Shown: in pieces, positions 1 through 9,300 of the stretch | Layout of the letters: each line of letters opens with the position of its first letter | How positions within the stretch are numbered: the stretch's first letter is position 1 | Source of the DNA: Sulfurovum sp. | Lineage (GTDB): Bacteria; Campylobacterota; Campylobacteria; Campylobacterales; Sulfurovaceae | DNA: 64,000 bases | Assembly: GCA_024762315.1 (NCBI GenBank) | Contig: JANTHR010000001.1 | Location: 1-64,000 of the forward strand | Direction: 5' to 3' | Notes under the pieces: model-generated | Databases searched by the model: none | Told to the model about the DNA's origin: nothing | The model's input: the letters and a program-made list of their open reading frames with translations, nothing else | Translations under genes and position numbers: made by a program

Positions 1-13
1 ACATACATTGTCA

Positions 14-89
14 TGGTGGTCGCTACAAGACTCGAACTTGTGACATCTACCTTGTAAGGGTAGCGCTCTACCAACTGAGCTAAGCGACC
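14..89 (-). tRNA. tRNA-Val (anticodon TAC)
   Basis: Read on the minus strand, a complete 76-nt cloverleaf is visible. The acceptor stem is GGTCGCT pairing with AGCGACC, the discriminator is A, and the 3' CCA is genomically encoded (TGG at 14-16). The D arm has GCTC/GAGC, the anticodon stem is CTACC/GGTAG with loop CTTACAA, and the T arm carries TTCGAGT. The loop gives anticodon TAC, which reads GTA valine codons. It lies 6 nt downstream of tRNA-Lys and is probably processed from the same transcript. Confidence 0.97.
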
Positions 90-95
90 AAAAAG

Positions 96-171
96 TGGTG
101 ACCCGTCTAGGATTCGAACCTAGGGCCCATTCCTTAAAAGGGAATTGCTCTACCAACTGAGCTAACGGGTC
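96..171 (-). tRNA. tRNA-Lys (anticodon TTT)
   Basis: A 76-nt cloverleaf on the minus strand. The acceptor stem GACCCGT pairs with ACGGGTC, followed by discriminator A and encoded CCA (TGG at 96-98). The anticodon loop CTTTTAA sits on stem ATTCC/GGAAT, giving TTT for lysine AAA/AAG. The T loop is TTCGAAT. It is the promoter-proximal member of a two-tRNA unit with tRNA-Val. Confidence 0.97.
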
Positions 172-209
172 TCACATTTTTGCACTCATTACTTGAATAA
201 GTGGACGGA

Positions 210-238
210 ATTATAGCTCAGAAACCTTTGATTGTCAA
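210..238 (-). promoter_or_regulatory. Consensus sigma-70 promoter of the tRNA-Lys/tRNA-Val unit
   Basis: On the minus strand TTGACA (plus 233-238) and TATAAT (plus 210-215) are separated by exactly 17 nt. Transcription would start near 203, about 30 nt before tRNA-Lys. Both hexamers match the textbook consensus, unlike the other promoters here, which show only a -10 box. This fits a strong stable-RNA promoter. Confidence 0.9.
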
Positions 239-266
239 GAGATTTTAAGAGTTTTTGAGAAATTAA

Positions 267-749
267 TTAAATTTTTAATACTTGGCTTAATTTCTCAATA
301 GCATATTGTGTAGATTGTTTCTGAACCCTTTCTCTGTCACCTTTGAAATGGCAAAGATCTATCTGTTTATCATCGGGTGTTAAAATACCTATATAGACAG
401 TACCAACAGGTTTGAACTGCGTACCGCCTGTTGGACCGGCTATACCGGAGACCGCAATCGCATAATCGCTTTGTGCCATTTTTTGTATGCCATCAAGCAT
501 TTGTGAAACACACTCTTTGCTCACTGCACCATACTTTTCAAGTACATCCGTTTCGACCCCAAGCCATCGGTGCTTGATCTCATTAGAGTAGGTGACACAA
601 GAGCCGTTCAATACATTTGAAGCTCCGGATATAGCAGTGAATGCCGCTGCAATACGTCCACCGGTGCAGCTTTCTGCAAATGTAATGGTTTGCTTCTTTT
701 GACTAAGTTTTTGAATGATCTTCTCAACATTTTTATAATTTATTTTCAT
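267..749 (-). CDS. pncC: CinA C-terminal domain protein (nicotinamide-nucleotide amidohydrolase family)
   Basis: A 160-residue protein consisting only of the CinA C-terminal domain. Family hallmarks are the AESCTGG motif near residue 26, SNEIKHRWLGV in the middle, and the AVSGIAGPTGG stretch near residue 98. Characterised members deamidate nicotinamide mononucleotide and recycle the pyridine-nucleotide by-product of NAD-dependent DNA ligase. The N-terminal molybdopterin-binding half of classical CinA is missing, but a separate gene of that type lies at 57375-58139, so the two halves are split in this genome. The gene is monocistronic on the minus strand, upstream of the tRNA promoter. Family assignment is firm; the activity is inferred. 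Confidence 0.9.
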   Translation of the reverse strand: MKINYKNVEKIIQKLSQKKQTITFAESCTGGRIAAAFTAISGASNVLNGSCVTYSNEIKHRWLGVETDVLEKYGAVSKECVSQMLDGIQKMAQSDYAIAVSGIAGPTGGTQFKPVGTVYIGILTPDDKQIDLCHFKGDRERVQKQSTQYAIEKLSQVLKI

Positions 750-790
750 TCATATATTGTATCAAAAATTAGTTACTAATTGATTTTGTG

Positions 791-866
791 TTGATGGTGT
801 TGTGAGTGCACAATACGCCACTAAAATGTATTTTTATCCTGTAGGGTGTTGTCTCCTGGCGACACC
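791..866. repeat. REP-like palindromes (family A, copy 1)
   Basis: Two adjacent hairpin-forming stretches. At 800-813 TTGTG pairs with CACAA. At 841-866 GTAGGGTGT opens a stem closing with ACACC at 862-866. The GTAGGGTG head recurs at 9152, 39614 and, inverted, at 9248 and near 40418. No coding frame covers them. They fill most of the 211-base pncC-ileS divergent intergenic space. Confidence 0.5.
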
Positions 867-902
867 AATGTTTAGCACAGTATATTATAATCATCTTTTA
901 GA

Positions 903-908
903 TATAAT
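903..908 (+). promoter_or_regulatory. -10 box upstream of ileS
   Basis: TATAAT at 903-908, 52 nt before the ileS start; no convincing -35 element is visible, as is usual for Campylobacterota housekeeping promoters. Transcription would begin about 914-916, at the first arm of the leader hairpin. Confidence 0.6.
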
Positions 909-912
909 CTCC

Positions 913-957
913 CGATAATATAACACAGGCAAAAGCCTAGACATTAAGGTATTATCG
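913..957 (+). promoter_or_regulatory. Structured ileS leader hairpin
   Basis: Outer arms CGATAATA (913-920) and TATTATCG (950-957) are perfectly complementary. Inside them AGGC (927-930) and GCCT (935-938) pair around AAAA. The ribosome site TAAGG (945-949) lies directly against the 3' arm, and the arm ends 3 nt before the ATG at 961. The fold could therefore gate translation initiation of ileS. No T-box features were recognised. The pairing is seen; the role is inference. Confidence 0.45.
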
Positions 958-960
958 ACA

Positions 961-3717
961 ATGGATTATAAAGACACACTCCTCCTTCCGAAAACCGACT
1001 TCCCAATGCGTGGGAATCTTCCAACCAATGAACCCAAAAAGTATCAGGCATGGTTTGCTTCAGATATCTATGAGCAGATGAAAGAAAAACGTGCAAATGC
1101 TGAAATGTTCACACTGCATGATGGACCTCCTTATGCGAATGGCGATATCCACATCGGCCATGCACTTAACAAAATCCTCAAAGATATTATTTTAAAATAT
1201 AACTATTTTCAGGGGAAAGCTGTGCGCATGACTCCGGGTTGGGACTGTCATGGTCTGCCTATTGAGCAAAAAGTGGAAGAGAAGCTTGGTAAAAGCAAAA
1301 AAGAGGCGATGCCAACTGAGCAATTCAGAGAGCTATGTCGCGAACATGCTGCAAAATTCGTAGGTATCCAAAGGGAGAGCTTTAAAGAATTGGGGATCAT
1401 TGCTGACTGGGAGAATCCTTATGTCACAATGGACTTCAAATTTGAAGCAAATATCTACAAGACGCTATGTGAAGTAGCAAAACGCGGATTGTTGATCGAA
1501 CGACATAAGCCCATTTTCTGGTCATGGGCGGCACGTACAGCGTTGGCTGATGCAGAAGTAGAGTATGAGGATAAAGAGGATTATTCCATCTATGTTCACT
1601 TTGAGTTAAGTGATGCTGCAAAAGAAAAGATCGGTGTAGAAGGTAAAGCCGGACTTGTGATCTGGACAACAACCCCTTGGACACTTCCTGCAAATACCGG
1701 TATAGCACTTAACCCTGATGAGATGTATGTACTTACAGAAGATGGACATATCGTGGCAGAAGCACGTTATGATGCGATGATTGAAGAGGGCGTGGTCTCC
1801 GGACATGCAAGTAGAAAGATAGCAGCAACAGAGCTGGAAGGTCTTTTGGCGATCAACCCGATAAACGGCCGTACATCCAAAGTCGTACTTGGTGACCATG
1901 TACTGATGGATGGTGGTACAGGGTGCGTACATACGGCTCCCGGCCATGGGGAAGATGACTATAAAGTAGGGCTAAAATATGGTCTTGAAGTGATCATGCC
2001 TGTAGATGAGAGAGGATGCTATGATGAGTCTGTAGTAGGATTGAATCTTCTTCCTAATGCCGAATCATTTGTAGGGATGCATATTTTTAAAGCCAACGAG
2101 CCTATTTTGGAACTACTTGGCGACTCCTTACTGAAAATGAGTAAATTCGTTCACTCATACCCACACTGCTGGAGAACAAAGAAACCGCTTATCTACAGGG
2201 CAACGAACCAGTGGTTTATCTCTATCGATGATAAACCCAAAGGCTCAAATGACACATTGAGAGAGTCTGCACTTCATGCCATAGAAGATGTAGATTTCTA
2301 TCCTGCAAGTTCCAAAAACAGACTAAAACCGATGATAGAGGGAAGACCTGACTGGTGTATCTCTCGTCAGCGTTCCTGGGGTGTGCCTATAGCATTCTTT
2401 AGAGTGAAAAGTACGAAAGAAGTCATTTTTGACGCAGATGTGTTAGAACATGTGGCAGCACTTTTTGATATACATGGTGCAGATGCCTGGTACTCTATGT
2501 CTAATGCAGAACTTTTGCCGGAAGGCAGCAAGTATAACCCGGATGACTTAGAAAAGATCTCTGATATCCTGGATGTATGGTTTGATTCTGGTTCTACATG
2601 GAATTCAGTACTAAGCAGTGGCAATTATGATGCAGGGGAATATCCGGCATCTCTTTACATAGAAGGGTCTGACCAGCATAGAGGATGGTTCCAGTCTTCA
2701 TTGTTACTTAGCTCAGCCATAAACCAAATATCACCATACAAAACACTTATCACGCATGGGTTTACTGTGGATGAGAAAGGTGAAAAGATGTCTAAGTCCA
2801 AGGGGAATGTGGTCGCCCCGGATAAGGTCATCAAACAGTTTGGTTCTGAAATCCTGAGACTATGGGTGGCACTGAGTGATTACCAAACAGACTTGAAGAT
2901 CTCTGACGGTATTTTGAAACAGACAGCAGAGCAGTATAGAAAGATACGTAATACTTTCAGATTTTTACTTGCAAACGTAAATGACTTGGAAGCATATGTG
3001 AATGTAGATGAATATGGCGAGTTGGACAGATGGATACTTGCCAAAGCACGCGAAGTCTTTGCCTCAGTGAAAGCGAGTTTTGATGCCTATGATTTCCTTA
3101 GAGGGTTTGCAACGCTCAATCACTTTATCACTAATGAACTTTCCGGTATCTATATGGATATCACCAAAGACAGACTCTACTGTGAAGCTAAAGATTCACA
3201 GACAAGACGTGCCACACAGTCAGCCATGGCACACATAAGTAAAGCGATGCTTGGGCTGGTGGCACCTGTACTTACCTATACTGCAGATGAAATACTTGAA
3301 TATGCTCCGGCACTCTTTAAAGAGGGCATGGAGAATGTCTTTGACCTGGTGTATGCAGAAGTGCCGGAAGTCGAGGCAAGTTTTGATGACGCCATACTTA
3401 TAGATGCACGTGAAAAGTTCTCTGAGGCAATAGATTCACTCAAAAAAGAGAAAATCATCAAAGCTACACTGGAGTTGGAAATAGCAGGAGAGTTGAGTAT
3501 CCTACCTATCAATAATAGTAAAGATCTTGAAGATTGGTTTGTGGTTTCAGCTATGAAAGAAAAGAGTGAAGGTGAACAGGTAGCTTCTTTTGAAGTAGAG
3601 GGGTTAACGTTTACAGTGCATAAAGCAACTGCAGCAAAATGTCCAAGATGTTGGAGATTTACAAGTAGCTCCGAAGCGTGTGTATGTGAGCGCTGTGCTA
3701 AAGTGGTAGGTGCATGA
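961..3717 (+). CDS. ileS: Isoleucine--tRNA ligase
   Basis: A 918-residue class I aminoacyl-tRNA synthetase that charges tRNA-Ile in the cytoplasm. The HIGH signature appears as the HIGH stretch following PPYANGD near residue 65. The KMSKS loop (KMSKSKGN) lies near residue 609. An editing (CP1) domain sits between them, containing the WTTTPWT motif near residue 237. The C-terminus carries a four-cysteine zinc site (CPRCWR ... CERC), marking the bacterial zinc-containing form. Length is typical. It heads an operon with a 42-residue membrane peptide, gatA and guaB. The ATG at 961 follows AAGG by 11 nt. Confidence 0.99.
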   Translation: MDYKDTLLLPKTDFPMRGNLPTNEPKKYQAWFASDIYEQMKEKRANAEMFTLHDGPPYANGDIHIGHALNKILKDIILKYNYFQGKAVRMTPGWDCHGLPIEQKVEEKLGKSKKEAMPTEQFRELCREHAAKFVGIQRESFKELGIIADWENPYVTMDFKFEANIYKTLCEVAKRGLLIERHKPIFWSWAARTALADAEVEYEDKEDYSIYVHFELSDAAKEKIGVEGKAGLVIWTTTPWTLPANTGIALNPDEMYVLTEDGHIVAEARYDAMIEEGVVSGHASRKIAATELEGLLAINPINGRTSKVVLGDHVLMDGGTGCVHTAPGHGEDDYKVGLKYGLEVIMPVDERGCYDESVVGLNLLPNAESFVGMHIFKANEPILELLGDSLLKMSKFVHSYPHCWRTKKPLIYRATNQWFISIDDKPKGSNDTLRESALHAIEDVDFYPASSKNRLKPMIEGRPDWCISRQRSWGVPIAFFRVKSTKEVIFDADVLEHVAALFDIHGADAWYSMSNAELLPEGSKYNPDDLEKISDILDVWFDSGSTWNSVLSSGNYDAGEYPASLYIEGSDQHRGWFQSSLLLSSAINQISPYKTLITHGFTVDEKGEKMSKSKGNVVAPDKVIKQFGSEILRLWVALSDYQTDLKISDGILKQTAEQYRKIRNTFRFLLANVNDLEAYVNVDEYGELDRWILAKAREVFASVKASFDAYDFLRGFATLNHFITNELSGIYMDITKDRLYCEAKDSQTRRATQSAMAHISKAMLGLVAPVLTYTADEILEYAPALFKEGMENVFDLVYAEVPEVEASFDDAILIDAREKFSEAIDSLKKEKIIKATLELEIAGELSILPINNSKDLEDWFVVSAMKEKSEGEQVASFEVEGLTFTVHKATAAKCPRCWRFTSSSEACVCERCAKVVGA

Positions 3718-3718
3718 T

Positions 3719-3847
3719 ATGTTTGACATGACCCAGCCTGTACAACCCGAAGTGATCATAGGTTCGATCATTTTTATATTTGGATTGGTTGGTATCGGGC
3801 TGGCAGTAGTGGCGTATTATAAAAAGAAACAAGATAGACAAGGATAA
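3719..3847 (+). CDS. Small single-pass membrane protein between ileS and gatA
   Basis: A 42-codon frame starts one base after the ileS stop and ends three bases before the gatA TTG. Residues 13-34 (IIGSIIFIFGLVGIGLAVVAYY) form one clear hydrophobic segment, followed by a short basic tail KKKQDRQG, which predicts N-out/C-in topology. An AGGT at about 3708-3711 within ileS could serve as ribosome site. I recall a similarly sized membrane ORF before gatA in C. jejuni, which supports it as real, but no function is known to me. Tight packing suggests translational coupling. Confidence 0.6.
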   Translation: MFDMTQPVQPEVIIGSIIFIFGLVGIGLAVVAYYKKKQDRQG

Positions 3848-3850
3848 TAA

Positions 3851-5194
3851 TTGATTACTTTAAAAGAAGCACTAACGAAATCCAATGAAGAGATGATAGC
3901 CCTTTGTGCCGAGCTTGAAGAGAAAGCAAAAGCCTCTGGGCTTAATGCCTATGTCGGGTTTGAGCGTTCAGGTGCGGGTGTGCCTATCCTCATAAAAGAC
4001 AACATTCAGGTCAAAGGCTGGTCAGTAACATCTGGCTCCAAGATCCTTCAAGGCTACATTGCTCCGTATGAAGCAACAGCGATCAAAAACCTGAAATCAA
4101 AAGGGATGATGGCTTTTGGACGTGCGAATATGGATGAGTTTGCCATGGGGTCAACAACTGAGAGTTCTTTTTACGGTCCGACCAAAAATCCGCATGGTGA
4201 CAATAGAGTCCCCGGCGGATCTTCGGGCGGAAGTGCTGCAGCGGTAGCAGGGGGTATTGCCATTGCGGCACTAGGTTCTGATACCGGCGGGTCTATACGC
4301 CAGCCTGCAGCCTACTGTGGATGTGTGGGAATGAAACCTACTTACGGAAGGGTCAGCCGTTTTGGTTTGGCTGCCTATGCTTCGAGTCTTGACCAGATAG
4401 GCCCTATTACTCAAAATGTAGAAGATGCGGCTATTTTGTATGATGCTATTAAAGGACATGATGACAAAGATTCAACCTCTGCAGACTTTGAGATAGAGGA
4501 TATAGCAAACAACCTTAACCCGGATGTGAAATTGACTGTCGCGGTGATAGATAATCATGTGGCCCAGGCAGACGATGATATTCAAAAGGCATTTGCCGAT
4601 ACAGTTTCCAAGCTTGAAACTGCAGGACATACCATTGTTCATAAAGAGATGGCAAATACGAAGTATGACATTGCAACATACTACATTTTGGCTACGGCAG
4701 AAGCAGCTACGAACCTGGCACGTTATGACGGGGTACGTTACGGTTCGAGGGCTGAATCCAAGACAACGGAAGAACTTTTTTTCAATACAAGGTCAGAAGG
4801 TTTCGGTACAGAAGTAAAAAGACGTATCCTGCTTGGTAACTTCGTACTTTCTTCAGGGTATTATGATGCCTATTATGTGAAAGCACAAAAAGTAAGACAC
4901 CTTATACGTGATGAGTTCAATGCGATCTTTGAAGACGCTGACCTTATTCTTTCTCCTGTAGCACCGTCGGTTGCCCCTAAGATGGGTGCCAACGAGGATC
5001 CGCTTGAGATGTATAAGAGTGATATGTATACACTTGGTGTGAACCTTGCAGGACTTCCAGGCATAAGCTTGCCGGTAGCAAAGAATGATGAAGGTATGCC
5101 TGTAGGATTGCAACTTATTGCTAAAGCTTTTGATGAAAAGACACTTTTTAACGGTGCTGCGAGTATGGAAAAAGCAGTGAATTATACAAAGTAA
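3851..5194 (+). CDS. gatA: Asp-tRNA(Asn)/Glu-tRNA(Gln) amidotransferase subunit A
   Basis: A 447-residue amidase-signature protein that releases ammonia from glutamine so GatB can amidate misacylated Glu-tRNA(Gln) and Asp-tRNA(Asn). The Ser-cisSer-Lys triad is visible: K49 in ILIKDN, S124 in GGSSGGS and S148 in DTGGSIRQP, with the usual spacing of 75 and 24. The start is TTG at 3851, since AAGGAT lies just upstream and no ATG fits. GatB and GatC are not in this window. Position between ileS and guaB matches the order I recall in Campylobacter. Confidence 0.98.
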   Translation: MITLKEALTKSNEEMIALCAELEEKAKASGLNAYVGFERSGAGVPILIKDNIQVKGWSVTSGSKILQGYIAPYEATAIKNLKSKGMMAFGRANMDEFAMGSTTESSFYGPTKNPHGDNRVPGGSSGGSAAAVAGGIAIAALGSDTGGSIRQPAAYCGCVGMKPTYGRVSRFGLAAYASSLDQIGPITQNVEDAAILYDAIKGHDDKDSTSADFEIEDIANNLNPDVKLTVAVIDNHVAQADDDIQKAFADTVSKLETAGHTIVHKEMANTKYDIATYYILATAEAATNLARYDGVRYGSRAESKTTEELFFNTRSEGFGTEVKRRILLGNFVLSSGYYDAYYVKAQKVRHLIRDEFNAIFEDADLILSPVAPSVAPKMGANEDPLEMYKSDMYTLGVNLAGLPGISLPVAKNDEGMPVGLQLIAKAFDEKTLFNGAASMEKAVNYTK

Positions 5195-6649
<1,455 letters not shown>

Positions 6650-6675
6650 TTTTTTTCTATAGAAGTCACTTGTGC

Positions 6676-6768
6676 TCTCTCGTTACCACGTTATACGTGG
6701 TAATGCATACTTCAATATATCATACAATTTAAACTTTCTCTCATTACACCTTTCTGAGGCGTAACGAG
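6676..6768. repeat. REP-like palindromes (family B, copies 1 and 2)
   Basis: Copy 1: TTACCACGT (6683-6691) and ACGTGGTAA (6695-6703) form a perfect 9-bp stem with a 3-nt loop, followed by TGCATACTTC. Copy 2 at 6740-6768 runs CTCATTAC to GTAACGAG with an imperfect centre. Both share the CTCRTTAC...GTAA outline with 7663-7690 and, inverted, 7804-7835. They fill the 252-base guaB-lipoprotein gap, which otherwise holds only a -10-like TATACT at 6880-6885. Such palindromes resemble RAYT-associated REP elements, but no RAYT gene is in the window. Confidence 0.6.
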
Positions 6769-6901
6769 AAAAAAGTATATTGACTCCCAAAATTTAAACA
6801 GATAAATGAGCTGCAATATGAGTTAATAGAAGTAATAGTGTGTTAATGCTATTACCTTACAATGCTAAACAATAAATATTATACTGAAACAAGGATATTC
6901 T

Positions 6902-7645
6902 ATGAAATACTTAATCGCACTTTTTTTTGCATTATTGACAACACTTATTGTAGGTTGTGGCGGCAGTGATACCACTGCAATAAGCAATACTGGCAAAACA
7001 GGTACACTCGCACTAAAGCTCAAGGATGCTCCTGGTGATTATGAGGCAGTCTATGTAACAATTAAAGAAGTACAGGTACACCTAAGTGGTGATATACAAG
7101 AAGAAGACAATGAAACTGACGCAGGTGACAATATCATTGAAGAGAACAATACATCTACTATAAGTGAAAACAATGCAACATCTGATGAGACTGTAACAGA
7201 TATCGTTGAAAATGATGTTAACGAAGATCAAAATGACACATTAGATGAAGAGGGATGGAAAGTAGTAGCCGCACCACACAAAACATTTGATCTTTTAGAA
7301 TTACAAAATGGTGTTGAAGCAGTTTTGGGAGAAGAGAACCTTACTGTAGGACATTACACGCAAATGCGCCTCATTTTAGATACTCAAGCTGATGACAGTA
7401 ACAACACACGTGATGAAGCACACCCTTATGGCAATTATATTCTCAAAGAAGGCGATGATACACCACATGCACTCACCGTACCAAGTGCTATGCAAACAGG
7501 TATCAAACTCATTAAAGGCTTCGACATAGAAGAAAATGCAACTACTACACTCACACTTGATTTTGATGCAAAAAAATCCATACACCAAGCAGGGCAGAGT
7601 GGGAAATGGATGATGAAGCCAACGATTAAAATCATACAAGAATAA
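6902..7645 (+). CDS. DUF4382-type lipoprotein with acidic insert
   Basis: A 247-residue predicted lipoprotein. A signal peptide of about 18 residues ends at VGC, followed by GGSD, a lipobox. Residues 29-60 (TLALKLKDAPGDYEAVYVTIKEVQVHL, read in parts) match the start of DUF4382 proteins, and the C-terminal half resumes that fold from about residue 118. Between them lies an Asp/Glu/Asn-rich low-complexity segment (about residues 62-117) with no visible motif. Function unknown; DUF4382 proteins are cell-surface or periplasmic. The gene stands alone, flanked on both sides by palindromic repeats, and its acidic codon content differs from its neighbours. Confidence 0.75.
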   Translation: MKYLIALFFALLTTLIVGCGGSDTTAISNTGKTGTLALKLKDAPGDYEAVYVTIKEVQVHLSGDIQEEDNETDAGDNIIEENNTSTISENNATSDETVTDIVENDVNEDQNDTLDEEGWKVVAAPHKTFDLLELQNGVEAVLGEENLTVGHYTQMRLILDTQADDSNNTRDEAHPYGNYILKEGDDTPHALTVPSAMQTGIKLIKGFDIEENATTTLTLDFDAKKSIHQAGQSGKWMMKPTIKIIQE

Positions 7646-7662
7646 AAGTTAACCTCTTTTTT

Positions 7663-7687
7663 CATTACACCTTTCCAAGGTGTAATG
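7663..7687 (+). terminator. Hairpin behind the DUF4382 lipoprotein (REP-like family B, copy 3)
   Basis: CATTACACCTT (7663-7673) and AAGGTGTAATG (7677-7687) are perfectly complementary over 11 bp with a 3-nt loop, 18 bases after the stop codon. It is followed by CCTACTTC, echoing the CATACTTC after copy 1. There is no T-run, so it may stop transcription weakly or protect the 3' end, as REP elements do. Confidence 0.5.
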
Positions 7688-7803
7688 CCTACTTCACTTC
7701 ACCCTGCAAATAAACCATTATCCACCTCTAGGTGATAACTCACTTTTAGTCTTTCTTGCCATCTTGCAATGGAATACAACTAAATATACATTTTAATTAT
7801 ACG

Positions 7804-7835
7804 ATGCATTACGCCTCAGAGAAACGTAACGAGGA
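7804..7835 (-). repeat. REP-like palindrome (family B, copy 4, inverted)
   Basis: Read on the minus strand this stretch goes from CTCGTTACG through TTTCTCTGAGGC to GTAATGCATC, the same outline as copies 1-3 but in opposite orientation. With copies 1-3 it brackets the DUF4382 gene. It lies about 20 bases upstream of the metY -10 box. Confidence 0.5.
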
Positions 7836-7852
7836 TGCAAGCACTCACAAGC

Positions 7853-7858
7853 TATAAT
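7853..7858 (+). promoter_or_regulatory. -10 box upstream of metY
   Basis: TATAAT at 7853-7858, 29 nt before the metY ATG; ribosome site AAGGA follows at about 7878. No -35 box or SAM-type riboswitch was recognised in the short leader. Confidence 0.5.
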
Positions 7859-7887
7859 TTACAAATATAAGCTAATAAGGAATAATA

Positions 7888-9147
7888 ATGCATGAACAAA
7901 CACTAGCTATCCATGCGGGATATGACAAAGATGCGATGGGGACCATGGCTGTGCCTATTTATCAGACTACAGCGTATGAGTTTAGGAACACGGAACATGC
8001 GGCGAACTTGTTTGCACTCAAAGAGCTTGGGAACATCTATACGAGACTGATGAACCCAACCACTGATGTCTTTGAAAAACGTTTTGCCGCACTTGAAGGA
8101 GGGGCGGCTGCCATAGGGACTGCTTCGGGGATGGCGGCAATTTTTTATGCTATCGCCAATGTGGCCGAGGCTGGAGATAATATTATCGTGGCAAAGCAAG
8201 TCTATGGCGGAACTACGACATTGACTGGGCATACCATTAAGCGTTTTGGTATTGAGACACGCTACTTTGATGTACGTAACCCTTCTGAAATAGAAGCGCT
8301 TGTAGATGGCAAAACAAAGATCATCCTTTTTGAAAGTATTACAAACCCGAGCATAGATGTGGCAGATTTTGATACGATTGTAGCTATTGCCGATAAATAT
8401 GGTATTTTAACTTGTGTAGACAATACGGTAGCCACACCTATTTTATGTAAACCGTTGGAGTATGGGTGTGATCTGACTGTACACTCTGCAAGTAAATATA
8501 CCACAGGACAAGGACTTGCAATTGGAGGTGTGATCGTTGAACGTGAAAATCTGGTGGAGAAGATCAAGGGGAATGCGCGTTATGCACACTTTAATGAACC
8601 TGATGAGAGTTACCATGGGCTGGTCTACACTGATGTACCGCTTCCACTCTTTACATTAAGAACGCGTCTGGCTCTTTTACGTGACTTGGGTGCAGCACCA
8701 AGTCCGTTTAACTCCTGGTTATACATTCAAGGACTTGAAACATTACCGCTTCGTATGAGACAGCACTCTGCTTCAGCACTTGCTATAGCAGAATTTTTGG
8801 AGGCGCATCCAAAGGTAGGGAAGGTGAATTATCCGGGGTTAAAGTCTGATGCGAACTACACATTGGGACAAAAATATTTCAAAGGCGGGCACTCAGGGCT
8901 TCTCTCTTTTGAAGTAGCGGACAAAGAGACCGCACAAAAGATAGCTGACAGTACGGAGATTTTTTCATTGGTGGTAAACATAGGTGACTCTAAGTCCATC
9001 ATCACCCATCCTGCAAGCACTACGCATCAACAACTCTCAGCACAGGAGCTTGAAGATGCAGGAGTTCCGGGTGGGCTTGTCAGGCTAAGTGTGGGACTTG
9101 AAGATACACAGGATCTGATTGATGATCTGAAGAAGGCTTTGGGGTAA
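7888..9147 (+). CDS. metY: O-acetylhomoserine sulfhydrylase
   Basis: A 419-residue Cys/Met-metabolism PLP enzyme that makes homocysteine directly from O-acetylhomoserine and sulfide. The PLP lysine is K203 in SASKYTTGQG. The length of about 420 residues, and residues such as NPTTDVFEKR and the C-terminal HPASTTHQQL followed by VRLSVGLED, favour the MetY subfamily over the shorter cystathionine gamma-synthase. The next plus-strand gene is metX, which supplies its substrate, so the direct sulfhydrylation route is encoded here. The two genes are separated by a REP-like pair and have separate -10 boxes. Confidence 0.95.
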   Translation: MHEQTLAIHAGYDKDAMGTMAVPIYQTTAYEFRNTEHAANLFALKELGNIYTRLMNPTTDVFEKRFAALEGGAAAIGTASGMAAIFYAIANVAEAGDNIIVAKQVYGGTTTLTGHTIKRFGIETRYFDVRNPSEIEALVDGKTKIILFESITNPSIDVADFDTIVAIADKYGILTCVDNTVATPILCKPLEYGCDLTVHSASKYTTGQGLAIGGVIVERENLVEKIKGNARYAHFNEPDESYHGLVYTDVPLPLFTLRTRLALLRDLGAAPSPFNSWLYIQGLETLPLRMRQHSASALAIAEFLEAHPKVGKVNYPGLKSDANYTLGQKYFKGGHSGLLSFEVADKETAQKIADSTEIFSLVVNIGDSKSIITHPASTTHQQLSAQELEDAGVPGGLVRLSVGLEDTQDLIDDLKKALG

Positions 9148-9151
9148 AGGT

Positions 9152-9248
9152 AGGGTGCTGTTGCCACAGCACCACATAATAAAATTTGTATAAAATAAAA
9201 CTTTCGCCGCAAGGGCTGCTAAAAGGTGCAGTGGCAACCGCACCCTAC
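9152..9248. repeat. Inverted pair of REP-like elements (family A, copies 2 and 3)
   Basis: Copy 2: GGTGCTGT (9154-9161) pairs perfectly with ACAGCACC (9166-9173) around TGCC. Copy 3: GGTGCAGT (9225-9232) pairs with ACCGCACC (9237-9244). Copy 2 starts with TAGGG and copy 3 ends with CCCTA, so the two are inverted around a 50-base AT-rich core, like a BIME or a tiny MITE. No frame is coded. The pair fills the metY-metX gap and may terminate metY. Confidence 0.65.
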
Positions 9249-9300
9249 AAGTTTAAATATGATAAAATATTGCAATTAAATTTAAGCATAAAAGTTCCTA

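Noticed and set aside
7646-7887. SAM riboswitch before metY
   Set aside because: The leader after the -10 box is under 30 nt and the rest of the gap is REP-like hairpins; no SAM-I or SAM-II core pattern was seen.
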